A DNA stretch of 24,058 nucleotides from Actinomycetes bacterium (GCA_023417775.1 JAEZEJ010000072.1:1-24058), one strand, 5' to 3'. Positions 14,571 to 22,775 are shown, counted from the stretch's first letter. The notes: generated by a model not told the origin, from the letters alone. Numbers and translations are program-made.

Positions 14571-15326
14571 TCAGGCTACCCTCACGATCTTCAACAGCGG
14601 GTTGGTCTCGCTGACCCCGAAGGCCCGCATCCACAGCTCGTCGTCGCGCAGCTCGTGCGGAGGGCCGCTGGCGACGACCCGCCGGTTCAGCAGCACCAGC
14701 CGGTCACACGAGTGCAGCGCCCCGGCGATGTCGTGCGTCGTCATGAGCACGGCGTGACCCTCGCGCGCCAGCGAGACGAACAGGTCGGTCAGGAGTTCCA
14801 CGGTCGGCATGTCGAGGCCGGTGAACGGCTCATCGAGCAGCAACACCGACGGCTGCCCCGCCAAGGCGCGGGCCACCAGTACCCGCTGGCGCTGGCCTCC
14901 CGACAGCTCACCCACGGGGCGCTCCCGCAACTCGGACATCCGCACTCGATCGAGGGCGTCGGCGACAGCGCGCCAGTCGCCCTCGCCCGGCCTCCGGCCG
15001 AGCCGCAGCCCGCCGGTGCGACCCGTCATCACCGTGCCCTCGACCGAGATCGGGAAGTCCCAGGCGAACTCGTGCCGCTGGGGCACGTAGCCGATGCCCG
15101 TGCGGCCCGCCCTAGCCGGGCGGCCGCCGACGAGGACTCTGCCCTCAGCCGGTCGCAGAAGTCCGAGCACAGCCCGCATCAGAGTGGTCTTGCCCGCTCC
15201 ATTGGGACCGATCAAGCCGACCAGCTCGCCATTATCGACACTCAGCTCGGCGCCCGCCAGGACACGCCGTCCGCCGAGGTCCAGGTGGAGGTTCTCGACC
15301 TGGAGGGCCGCTCCCGACACGGTCAT
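14571..15326 (-). CDS. Anchored-repeat-type ABC transporter ATPase (ZnuC-like)
   Basis: This 251-residue ATPase belongs to the metal-ion group, with Walker A GPNGAGKTT (40-48), a Q-loop near VPQRHEFAW, the signature LSGGQRQR (141-148), Walker B VLLLDEP (161-167) and a switch His in TTHD. The segment GYVPQRHEFAWDFPISVEGTVMTGR is characteristic of ZnuC/MntB-type subunits (compare PQ..DWDFPI in relatives). Its start overlaps the stop of the preceding module protein by 4 nt and its stop abuts the permease start, so the three are translationally linked. It corresponds to TIGR03771. Confidence 0.93.
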   Translation of the reverse strand: MTVSGAALQVENLHLDLGGRRVLAGAELSVDNGELVGLIGPNGAGKTTLMRAVLGLLRPAEGRVLVGGRPARAGRTGIGYVPQRHEFAWDFPISVEGTVMTGRTGGLRLGRRPGEGDWRAVADALDRVRMSELRERPVGELSGGQRQRVLVARALAGQPSVLLLDEPFTGLDMPTVELLTDLFVSLAREGHAVLMTTHDIAGALHSCDRLVLLNRRVVASGPPHELRDDELWMRAFGVSETNPLLKIVRVA

Positions 15327-16285
15327 CGCTCCGACTCATCCCTGCCCGCGAGCGCACGCTGCTTGGCCCGCCGCCCACCGATCAGGCTGACGGCGACGGC
15401 GAGCACCAGCAGGAACACGACGACGAGGGCCAGCGCCATCCACCAGACCATCGCCGGTACCTGCGAATCTGCGTCCTCCTGTGCCTCGTCGTCACCGCCG
15501 GCGTCATCGGACGTCTCCTCGGGCTCAACCGTGAGGGTCTCCGCGACGTCGGTATCGTCCCCGACGGCGAAGCGGACGAACTGGGTGTCCTCGACGGTCT
15601 CACCATCGACCAGATCCGCGCTCGCTGTGAGCTCCACGAGATAGATGCCCGGCTCGGTGAACACCCAGTTGGCATGCGTGTGGGTGTTCACGTCGACCCA
15701 CAGGTCCTGACCCGGAGCCCCACGGGAGTCCCACAGGACGTCCGGATCACCGAAGCCACCGGCCTGCAGATAGACCATGAGTTCGCCCGGACCGGTGACA
15801 TGGCCCATCGTCAGCGTGACCCCGCGGTCGACGCGGCTCATCACCTCCGGGTCCTGGGTGTTCCAGCCGAGCCAGATGACATCGGCGTTCTGCGTCTGTG
15901 GGACGACGTGGACCTCCGCGCCCGGCTCAACGCCCAGGAAGGAGTAGGCCTCGTCGTCGGGCACTGTGAGCTGTCCCGCGTCGAGCACCCGCATCACGGT
16001 GCGATCCAGGTAGCGCCATACCGAGCCCTCCAGCGCGGTGTCGTCGTGGACCATCAGGGTCCATTCGCCGTCCTGGAAACGCGGTCCCATGTCCACGTGA
16101 CCGGCATCGAGTGCGGCCTCGTCAGTCATGAGGTCCTGGTCGGGATCGATCTGCTGTTCCAGTTCCGGATCGTCCTGCTGGTCGTCCTGTGGATCGGCAT
16201 GAGCAGGAACCGCATAGGTCAGCGCGCCGATCGCCAGCACGCCGGCGAGGGCGGTGAGGGACCGACGGAAGTGGCTAGTGCGCAT
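15323..16285 (-). CDS. Membrane-anchored choice-of-anchor M / TIGR03769 module protein
   Basis: This is a 320-residue exported protein: signal peptide 1-30 ending AVPAHA, an acidic linker (31-55), one surface-repeat module (about 60-245), an acidic stalk (245-276) and a C-terminal transmembrane helix (about 280-302) followed by Arg/Lys-rich cytoplasmic residues. There is no sortase motif, so it is membrane-anchored rather than wall-linked. The module has the family landmarks AGHVDMG (His63), FLGVEPGAEVHVVPQTQ, VIWLGWNTQ and NTHTHANWVFTEPG (His202, His204). The start overlaps the end of the binding-protein gene by 11 nt. The role is not established; position between a metal receptor and its ATPase suggests it helps deliver metal from the surface. 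Confidence 0.88.
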   Translation of the reverse strand: MRTSHFRRSLTALAGVLAIGALTYAVPAHADPQDDQQDDPELEQQIDPDQDLMTDEAALDAGHVDMGPRFQDGEWTLMVHDDTALEGSVWRYLDRTVMRVLDAGQLTVPDDEAYSFLGVEPGAEVHVVPQTQNADVIWLGWNTQDPEVMSRVDRGVTLTMGHVTGPGELMVYLQAGGFGDPDVLWDSRGAPGQDLWVDVNTHTHANWVFTEPGIYLVELTASADLVDGETVEDTQFVRFAVGDDTDVAETLTVEPEETSDDAGGDDEAQEDADSQVPAMVWWMALALVVVFLLVLAVAVSLIGGRRAKQRALAGRDESER

Positions 16286-17906
16286 GGGAGTGTTCGCTCT
16301 CGCTCTCTCGGGGTTGCAGATCGGAATCGGGCAGGCCGCGGGTGAGGCAGCCGAAGAGGGAGTCGGCGTTGAACCGCATCATCGAGACGTAGTCGGTGAT
16401 CTCGTCGTCGAAGGCATCGCCGTAGATCTCGCAGACCTCGACACCGTTCTCGGCCGCCACCTCGGTCAGCACCGAGGATCGCGCCTTGAGATTCGGCTCC
16501 AGGAACACCGCCGGCACGTGGAGCGTCTGAATGGTGCTCGACAGGCGCCGACGCTCCACGAGGGACGGCTCGGTGGCGGGGTTGGGGGTGACGAAGCCGG
16601 CCACATCGACTCCGTACGCCGCGGCGAGATAGCCGAACGCATCGTGGGTGGTGATCAGGTGGCGGCGCTCGGGCGGAATCCGCGAGATCGTCTCGCGGAC
16701 ATCGGCGTCGAGCTCATCGAGCTCATCGATATAGGCCTCCGCGTTCGCCCGGTACTCGGCGGCGTTACCCGGGTCAGCGTCGACGAGGGTGTCTCGGATG
16801 AGCTGGACATATGCGATGACGTTGCGCACGTTCTGCCACAGGTGCGGGTCGATCTCGCCATGCACGTGCTTGCCCAGGACGGCCTGCGGCAGCTGATAGA
16901 TCTGTGTTCCGGGCTTGCCCAGGAACCGGTGGCCTTCGCCCTCGGGGATCTCGTCGATGGCCTTATTCGGGACCTCGATGATGATGTCCTCTGCGGCGTG
17001 TTCCTCCTGCGTATGCTCGCCGCCGCCCTCGGGGTCGTACAACGCATAGACCTCCGAGGAGTCGAGGTCGACCGTGAGATCGGCATGCCCCTCGTCGAGG
17101 ATCTCCTGCCCGTCCCCGGCGGCATCGTCCGACGAGACACCGACGGCGAAGGTGAAGGTGGATTCCGCGACGGGCACCGAACGCGACTCAGCATCCACTT
17201 TCAACCGTGCGGCGAGCGTCATCGTGTAGATGCCCGGCTCGGTGAACACCCAGGACATATGGGTGTGCGCATCGGCCGGCAGGGTCGCCGTATCGTCGCG
17301 GTATCCGTCGCCGGAGTCGAAACCATCCGAGGAGTCGAAGTAGATCTCCGTCTCACCGAAAGTGCCGGTGAGATAGCCGTAGACCTCGCCCGGGCCGGTC
17401 GCGTCCGTGGCACTCAGCAGTACCTGCGATGACCGGTCGGCACCATACTGACGGCCGTCGCCGCGCGCCCGCAGGCCGAGCCAGATGGTGTCGAGATTGG
17501 GGTTCTCGACAAGCTGGATCACCTCGGCTGCGTACTTGACCGCGTCCTCGGCGAGCGAGATATTCGGCACGTCGTCGCGCAGATTGGCGTCCAGCGTCCT
17601 GATGACGTTCTGCTGCTCGAGCAGCATGTAGTTGCTGAAGGCCACGTCCGCATACACCACGTCTCGAGCGCTACGCAGCGTCGGCTCGAAGCTGTGGGGG
17701 TCGGCCCCGTCGGGGATGATCGAGGTCGCGTTGACCCGGTCACCCCCGACATTGGCCACCAGATCGCGCAGCAGGGCGGTGGTCGTCACCACCTGCAGAC
17801 GATCGTCATGTGTGGACAGGCCCGACGGCGACGCGCACCCGGTCACTACCGTCGCCCCGAACAGGACGCCGATGAGCAGGCCGAGCCCGCGCCGCCGCCG
17901 CATCAA
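16275..17906 (-). CDS. ZnuA-like zinc-binding lipoprotein with inserted anchored-repeat module (TIGR03772 type)
   Basis: This is a 543-residue lipoprotein with lipobox VVTGC (Cys24). The N lobe (about 35-120) contains TTALLRDLVANVGGDRV and GADPHSFEP (His71). The C lobe (350 onward) has EIDPHLWQN (His355), LITTHDAFGYLA (His421) and CEIYGDAF (Asp497). These give a His-His-His-Asp site, the zinc-type arrangement; manganese receptors usually have Glu at the third position. Residues about 125-345 are an insertion related to the surface modules of its neighbours, placed where ordinary ZnuA proteins carry their His-rich loop. Inside it the module order appears rotated: the WLG...HTHMSWVFTEPG part comes before the GHADL...FLGKPGTQIYQLPQ part. 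The C-terminal tail SEHSHAH could also bind metal. It overlaps the preceding gene by 4 nt. Confidence 0.92.
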   Translation of the reverse strand: MMRRRRGLGLLIGVLFGATVVTGCASPSGLSTHDDRLQVVTTTALLRDLVANVGGDRVNATSIIPDGADPHSFEPTLRSARDVVYADVAFSNYMLLEQQNVIRTLDANLRDDVPNISLAEDAVKYAAEVIQLVENPNLDTIWLGLRARGDGRQYGADRSSQVLLSATDATGPGEVYGYLTGTFGETEIYFDSSDGFDSGDGYRDDTATLPADAHTHMSWVFTEPGIYTMTLAARLKVDAESRSVPVAESTFTFAVGVSSDDAAGDGQEILDEGHADLTVDLDSSEVYALYDPEGGGEHTQEEHAAEDIIIEVPNKAIDEIPEGEGHRFLGKPGTQIYQLPQAVLGKHVHGEIDPHLWQNVRNVIAYVQLIRDTLVDADPGNAAEYRANAEAYIDELDELDADVRETISRIPPERRHLITTHDAFGYLAAAYGVDVAGFVTPNPATEPSLVERRRLSSTIQTLHVPAVFLEPNLKARSSVLTEVAAENGVEVCEIYGDAFDDEITDYVSMMRFNADSLFGCLTRGLPDSDLQPRESESEHSHAH

Positions 17907-20746
17907 CGGCCGGCGCCCACGAACCGGCGAGAGGCGACCACGGCGCCTCCGCTGCCAGCCAGCAGCAGACCGAGCAACAGCAGCTCGCTGGCGTTCTCCG
18001 GGGCACCCGCCTTCGGAAGGATGCAGTCGCTCCCACCGGCGGCCTTCGGCGCGCTGTCGGCCTTGGGCTTGTCGCCCTCGGCCTTCTCGTCACCCTCCGC
18101 CGCACTGTCGGCGATCGTCGTGGTGCCGGCAGACGGCAGCTTCGCCGCCAACAAGGCGGGCACCGTGACGCCCTCGCTCGCCACTGAAGCACCCGATGTG
18201 CCGCCCGAGCCGACCTCGAAGGTCAGCGTGGCCGACTCGGAGACCTGCCCGCCGGAGTTCAACGTGGCCGACAACGTCATGGTCACCCGATAGGTGCCGG
18301 GCTCCGTGAAGGCCCAGTTGCCGTGCTCGTGCACGTTGAGCGGCACGTCGAATGACGACGGGAACCCATCCAGGTTGCCGAACTTCTTCTGGCCGACACC
18401 GCCGAACGAGTCATTGAGGTAGACGCCCAGCCGGCCGGGACCATCCACGCTCTCCAAGGAGAAGGTGACCGGACCGGCGACATCGGAGCGGACGGTCTCG
18501 TGCTGCGTGTTCCAGCCGAGCCAGGGCACATCGGCGATCTGTGTCTGCGGGATCATCCAGATCGTGTCGCCGGGTTCACCGAGGAAGGAGTATGCCTCGG
18601 CATCCGGCACCTGCATCTCCGCCGCTGTACCCAACTGGAAGATCCGCGAAGCGGGGTCGACCCACTCGGGCGGTTGCGACCTGTCGTCCTTGACCCGCGG
18701 GATCAGCTGACCGTCCTCGATGATCGGACCGAAGTCGAAGTGGCCATCGGCCACGGCCTGAGCCGCACCGCCCGAACCACCGCCGGCACCGGATCCGTCG
18801 CCACCAGCTCCGTCGCCGGACCCGGTGCCACGCGTACCGCCGGCAGCGATGCACGGGTCGATGGACTTCGCGGCCGAACCACCACTGATTCCGCCGGGTC
18901 CGGTACTGCCGGGAGCATCGCGGCCGGGGTCGTCGTGACCGGGGGCATCGCTGCCCGGGCGGTCGTTACCGGAATCGTCATTGCCGGGGGCGTCGCCACC
19001 CGGGTCATCATTGCCCGGCTGGTCATTGCCCGGGTCATCGCTGCCCGGGTCGTCCGCGGCCTGGACCGCGAGCGGCCCCCAGCCGACGAGGGCGCCCTCG
19101 GCGGTGTAGACGGCCAGCTTGTGATCGCCCTCCTCGAGGTTCTCCGGGGTGGTCACACCGGTCAGTTCACCGGAGGCGTTCAGACGGGCCCAGGAGGTCT
19201 GCTGCGGATCGGAGTAGACGACGGGCATCAGCCAGTCGCCCTCATCCGCTCCGGGAACCGAGACGGTCACGTCGTCGCCGGCCTCGACGGTCGACGGATC
19301 GACGCTGATCTCGTTTCGGTTGTCCTCGACGAGCTCGGCGTCGCTCAGCAGGAGTTCATCGTCCAGGTTCCCCTCAGGCGCGTCGACGCACGGGCCGACC
19401 AGGAAGGTCAGCGTGTCGGTGCTGGTGACGGTCTCGCCGGAGTTGAGCGTCGCGGTATGGGTCGTCGTGACCTTGTACGCCCCGGGCTCAGTGAACGACC
19501 AGTTGCCATGGGCATGGACGTTCGACGGGATCGAGAGCTCCGTGGGCCAGTCGTCTGCCGTACCGAGCACCTTGATCAGATTGCCGAAGCTGCCCGTCTG
19601 GAAGATGAACAGCTCACCGGGTCCTTCGACCTCGTCGAGTGTCCACGTGGTCGGGCCGGCGATGTTCGCACGTGCGGTCTCGTGCTGGGTGTTCCATCCC
19701 AACCACGGCACACCGGGCTCCTGGGTCTGACCGATGTTCCAGACGACGTCCCCCGGCTCACCGAGGAAGGAGAACTGCGGCGCGGCGGGAACGCTCATCT
19801 CGGAGGTCTCATCGAGACGGAACAACAGCTCGTCGGCGGGACGCCACTCGGCAGGAGTCGGACGGTCGTCCTTCACCAGCGAGTTCAGCTCGCCGTCGAT
19901 CACCTGGACACCGAAGTCGAAGTGACCCTCATTGACCTCCTCGGCGTCCTCAGACACCTCGATGCCGAAGCACGGCTCGATCCTCGTGCCCTCGGCCTGC
20001 GACGCCATCGTGGCGGTCTGCGCCGATGACTGAGTGCGAGGCTGCTCAACCCGTTGCTGCGGCGTCGACTCCGAGGCCGGTGCCGGTGCCGGTCCCGGCC
20101 CGGGCTCAGGTGCCGGTCCCGGGGCGGGCTCAGGCACCGGCTCGACGCTCGGTTCCGTGACCTCGATCCGGTACTCGGCCATCGGACCGGTCACCACACC
20201 TTCGGCGGTGTGGAGGCGCGGCAGGACCTGAAGCACGTAGTCACCGGCCTCGGTGAAGGACCAGTCGGTGTCCTCCTCAGCCGGTACGGCGATGTCGACG
20301 CGATCGACCTGTGCGCTGTCGAAGCGCAGCTGCGAGGCGCCGTTCTCGTCCTCGGTCTCGATCGCCACATCGCCGGGCCCGTCGACGCCGATCTCCAGCG
20401 ACAACGACTCGGCACCGGTCGCCGCGGCGAGTTCGGTGTTCCACGAGAGCATCGGCAGATCGACATCCGCCTCTGAGCCGACCCGGTAGTCACCGGTATC
20501 GGTGAGTGCGGTGTCTCCGTCGATCCGGATGACGACATCGGACGGTTCACGTGCGACCACCCGGTCCGCCGCCACACCCGTGCCGTCACGCACTTGGAGC
20601 ACCGGGACGCCGCCGTCCGATGCCACGTCGAACACGCCGATCTCGCCACGGTCGAGCACGAGTGTCGACGCCGAGGCGGGGGTCAGCCCGCCGAACGTCA
20701 ACGCTCCGAACATCACCATGGCGAGAAGCGTTGTGAGCTTCTTCAT
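17903..20746 (-). CDS. LPxAG-anchored surface protein with three repeat modules (TIGR03773 type)
   Basis: This is a 947-residue wall-linked protein and the first gene of the zinc operon. ATG 20746 is preceded by AAGGCGAG; the 27 residues encoded upstream are not signal-like. Layout: signal peptide 1-27; a degenerate module 28-197 lacking the HxH motif; a Pro/Glu/Ala linker 198-250; module 2 at 265-453 (EGHFDFG, NVHAHGNWSFTEPG); a small beta-like domain about 455-565; a D-P-G/N repeat stalk 565-615 and Gly-rich stretch to 665; module 3 at 668-847 (DGHFDFG, NVHEHGNWAFTEPG). It ends in a sorting signal with LPKAG at 910-914, a hydrophobic helix and an Arg-containing tail. The LPKAG variant implies a sortase tolerant of Ala at position 4. 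It probably captures or relays zinc at the cell surface; this is inferred from the operon. Confidence 0.9.
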   Translation of the reverse strand: MKKLTTLLAMVMFGALTFGGLTPASASTLVLDRGEIGVFDVASDGGVPVLQVRDGTGVAADRVVAREPSDVVIRIDGDTALTDTGDYRVGSEADVDLPMLSWNTELAAATGAESLSLEIGVDGPGDVAIETEDENGASQLRFDSAQVDRVDIAVPAEEDTDWSFTEAGDYVLQVLPRLHTAEGVVTGPMAEYRIEVTEPSVEPVPEPAPGPAPEPGPGPAPAPASESTPQQRVEQPRTQSSAQTATMASQAEGTRIEPCFGIEVSEDAEEVNEGHFDFGVQVIDGELNSLVKDDRPTPAEWRPADELLFRLDETSEMSVPAAPQFSFLGEPGDVVWNIGQTQEPGVPWLGWNTQHETARANIAGPTTWTLDEVEGPGELFIFQTGSFGNLIKVLGTADDWPTELSIPSNVHAHGNWSFTEPGAYKVTTTHTATLNSGETVTSTDTLTFLVGPCVDAPEGNLDDELLLSDAELVEDNRNEISVDPSTVEAGDDVTVSVPGADEGDWLMPVVYSDPQQTSWARLNASGELTGVTTPENLEEGDHKLAVYTAEGALVGWGPLAVQAADDPGSDDPGNDQPGNDDPGGDAPGNDDSGNDRPGSDAPGHDDPGRDAPGSTGPGGISGGSAAKSIDPCIAAGGTRGTGSGDGAGGDGSGAGGGSGGAAQAVADGHFDFGPIIEDGQLIPRVKDDRSQPPEWVDPASRIFQLGTAAEMQVPDAEAYSFLGEPGDTIWMIPQTQIADVPWLGWNTQHETVRSDVAGPVTFSLESVDGPGRLGVYLNDSFGGVGQKKFGNLDGFPSSFDVPLNVHEHGNWAFTEPGTYRVTMTLSATLNSGGQVSESATLTFEVGSGGTSGASVASEGVTVPALLAAKLPSAGTTTIADSAAEGDEKAEGDKPKADSAPKAAGGSDCILPKAGAPENASELLLLGLLLAGSGGAVVASRRFVGAGR

Positions 20747-20781
20747 CTTCTCGCCTTCCACGCGAACACAGTTGGAGTTGA

Positions 20782-20806
20782 GAAAACGATAACAGTTCTC
20801 ATTTTC
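20782..20806 (-). promoter_or_regulatory. Candidate Zur/Fur-family operator
   Basis: A 25-bp imperfect palindrome centred on 20794 begins GAAAACGATAAC and ends TCTCATTTTC, with 10 of 12 pairs matching. It lies 35 nt upstream of the first gene of the zinc transporter operon in an otherwise G+C-rich region. Size, A/T-rich arms and location fit a Fur-superfamily site, most likely Zur given the downstream genes. No Zur gene is in the window. Confidence 0.7.
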
Positions 20807-20842
20807 ATTTAAGCCTCCACCCCACACCCGCAGGGATCGTGC

Positions 20843-21859
20843 TCACTCGCTGAGGCGGCGGTGGCGATGCAGGCGTCGCAGACCTGCCGTGCTCGTGGCC
20901 CCCTCCGTGGGCCGCAGCGCCTCCTCGATCCGGGTACGCACCGAGGCCGTGACGAGGTCCATGCCGATGGCCACGAGACCATCCCCCGGCCCCGGCCCGG
21001 GTGCCGGTGCGATGTGGACCTGGTGGCCCACGACGTTCACGACATAGCGACGCTCCCGGTACCGCGTTCGCACGCTCACACAGCCCTTGATTCGATAGAC
21101 GCGGGGTGGAGGCGACTCCAGGAGGTCGATCACCGCCCCGGCCTCGACCGGACCCACCGCCGGCACCGTCACGGCGGTCGCCTGGGCATGCTCATGGGCG
21201 TGCTCGGTTCGAGACAGGACTGCCAGAGGGAGCTCGTCCGCAGGGTCCTCCTCGGCAGCGCTGTCGAACACGAGCACCGGATCGATGCGGCCTCGCCCCG
21301 CGACCACGATCGGAACGTCCGCGTTGCTCTCGCGGATCCGGTCGACGAGGGCGTCGAGCCACCGATCGCGGTCGGCCGAGGGAAGGCGGTCGGCCTTGGT
21401 GATCACCACGAGCGAGGCCGCCTGGAACCGCACCGGCGGCACAGCGCCCGTGTCGACCGTGCGCCGGTGCTCGACGGCGTCGACCACATCGATCAGGCCG
21501 CCGGGCCGTGCGTGGGCCGCACCACTGAACCGGATGAGACGCGCCAGGGCGGGAGGTTCGGCCACACCGCTCGCCTCGACGATGACGGCGTCGAGCCGCA
21601 GTCGGGGATGCGTGAGTCGCTCGAGGGCGTCGTCGAGGCCGCCGGCATCGGTCAGGCAGCACAGACAGCCGCCGGCGATCGAGGCTGCGTCATCGATCTG
21701 TCCGCTCACCAGCGCCGCGTCGACGTTGATCGACCCGAAGTCGTTGATCACCACGCCGATACGAGCACCCGGCTGGCGCAACAGGTGATTGAGCAGCGTC
21801 GTCTTGCCTGCGCCGAGATGTCCGGTCAGCCCGATGACCGGGACCTGCTGGACGGTCAT
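20843..21859 (-). CDS. COG0523/CobW-family GTPase, putative zinc metallochaperone
   Basis: This 338-residue G3E GTPase starts at ATG 21859 (MTVQQVPVIGLTGHLGAGKTT). Residues encoded upstream of this are low-complexity and lack similarity to the family. The P-loop is GHLGAGKT (13-20), the metal-binding CxCC motif is GGCLCC (Cys65, Cys67, Cys68), the switch region contains VEASGVAEPPALA, and the base-recognition motif is TKAD. The C-terminal CobW domain (about 230-320) includes VYRIKGCVSVRTRYRERRYVVNVVGHQVHI. COG0523 members next to Zur-type genes act in zinc allocation. The protein lacks the long His-rich stretch of some relatives, but its C terminus has RRLHRHRR. It follows the methyltransferase gene by 76 nt and is probably cotranscribed with it. 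Confidence 0.9.
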   Translation of the reverse strand: MTVQQVPVIGLTGHLGAGKTTLLNHLLRQPGARIGVVINDFGSINVDAALVSGQIDDAASIAGGCLCCLTDAGGLDDALERLTHPRLRLDAVIVEASGVAEPPALARLIRFSGAAHARPGGLIDVVDAVEHRRTVDTGAVPPVRFQAASLVVITKADRLPSADRDRWLDALVDRIRESNADVPIVVAGRGRIDPVLVFDSAAEEDPADELPLAVLSRTEHAHEHAQATAVTVPAVGPVEAGAVIDLLESPPPRVYRIKGCVSVRTRYRERRYVVNVVGHQVHIAPAPGPGPGDGLVAIGMDLVTASVRTRIEEALRPTEGATSTAGLRRLHRHRRLSE

Positions 21860-21935
21860 GCCGGCCCCTGCCGAGAAGAACCCACGATAGGCAGGACCCG
21901 GCCTGACATGCTGATCGTTCCCTCGCTTCGCTCGG

Positions 21936-22664
21936 TCATGTGGTGAGCAGCCAGAAGGTGCTCTCCCCCACCCTCCGGATACCGGCGCCGACCTGAGCGG
22001 CCTCGGCCGCAACCCTCGCGGCCGAGGGATGGTGGTACCCGTGCTCAACGGTGTCCTCGAGGACGATCCGCTCACCCTCGACCGTGAGGTAGCTCATCCG
22101 CCAGCGCATAAGCTCGTCGTCCACCGGCCAGCCCTCGGCGATGCAGCGGTACTCGAGCTCGCCGATCCGCGCCACGGTGACCTCATCCGGCTCGATCCGC
22201 CGCGGTCGCCCCGGTTCTTGCAGATCGAACAGGGCTCCCCCGCCCCCAGGCAGGCGATCGGCGAGCTCGGCGATCACCGCTGCTCGCTCACCTGGATCGA
22301 AGTGACCGAGCACGCCGAGCAGGATCGCGCCGCCGATGCGCTCGGGCAACGGGGCGGAGAAGAAGTCCTCCGGGCGGACCGTGACCCGGTCGAACCACTC
22401 CGGCCGTGCGGCCAGCTTCGCCAAGAGAAGAGCGCGCATCGACGGGCTGGGCTCCACCGCCAGCACCCGAGCATCCGGGATGCGCTCGAGGATGGCGACG
22501 GCGTTCAGACCCGAGCCGGCGCCCACATCCAGGATCGGACCCGCCTCCGGGCGCAGCACTGCCAGTAAGGCCTCGAGGGCTGCCAGCCGAGCCGGGTGAG
22601 CACCGGCGCTCATCAGGTCGTACATGCTGGCGGTCGCGGCGTAGCCGTCTGAAGTCGGGTTCAT
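21936..22664 (-). CDS. Class I SAM-dependent methyltransferase
   Basis: This 242-residue protein starts at ATG 22664 behind GAGGAGAGC. It has a Rossmann-type methyltransferase fold: motif I ILDVGAGSGLNAVAIL (about 44-59), an acidic end to strand 2 in VLAVEPSPSMRALL, then VTVRPEDFF and LLGVLGHFDPGERAAVIAEL. The substrate is not recognisable. It is the first gene of a two-gene unit with the CobW-type GTPase and is divergent from the ArsR-type repressor, sharing a 111-nt A/T-rich control region. This suggests metal-dependent expression. No cysteine or His cluster that would suggest metal binding is evident in the enzyme itself. Confidence 0.85.
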   Translation of the reverse strand: MNPTSDGYAATASMYDLMSAGAHPARLAALEALLAVLRPEAGPILDVGAGSGLNAVAILERIPDARVLAVEPSPSMRALLLAKLAARPEWFDRVTVRPEDFFSAPLPERIGGAILLGVLGHFDPGERAAVIAELADRLPGGGGALFDLQEPGRPRRIEPDEVTVARIGELEYRCIAEGWPVDDELMRWRMSYLTVEGERIVLEDTVEHGYHHPSAARVAAEAAQVGAGIRRVGESTFWLLTT

Positions 22665-22697
22665 CTGCTCTCCTCGTCATCCTTTGTCAAAAATTCT

Positions 22698-22741
22698 ATA
22701 TGATTCCCATTTGCATTAGTAAAGAGAACGAATAATCATAT
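22698..22741. promoter_or_regulatory. A/T-rich divergent control region with inverted repeat
   Basis: ATATGATT (22698-22705) and AATCATAT (22734-22741) are perfect 8-bp inverted copies about 28 nt apart, within a 111-nt intergenic region far richer in A/T than its surroundings. The central part (about 22702-22720) reads on the minus strand as ATGCAAATGGGAATCAT, resembling Zur/Fur boxes. The likely binders are the adjacent ArsR-type protein, Zur, or both. Confidence 0.55.
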
Positions 22742-22775
22742 TGCAATCTCTTTATATGTGTGATCGACTGGGCTC

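Noticed and set aside
16254..17432. 392-codon plus-strand open frame opposite the ZnuA-like gene
   Set aside because: It is a shadow of the receptor gene, which has all four metal ligands in the other strand's frame.
18500..20029. 509-codon plus-strand open frame opposite the surface protein gene
   Set aside because: It is antisense to clearly conserved modules and the repeat stalk, and its translation is low-complexity Val/Gly/Arg with no recognisable domain.
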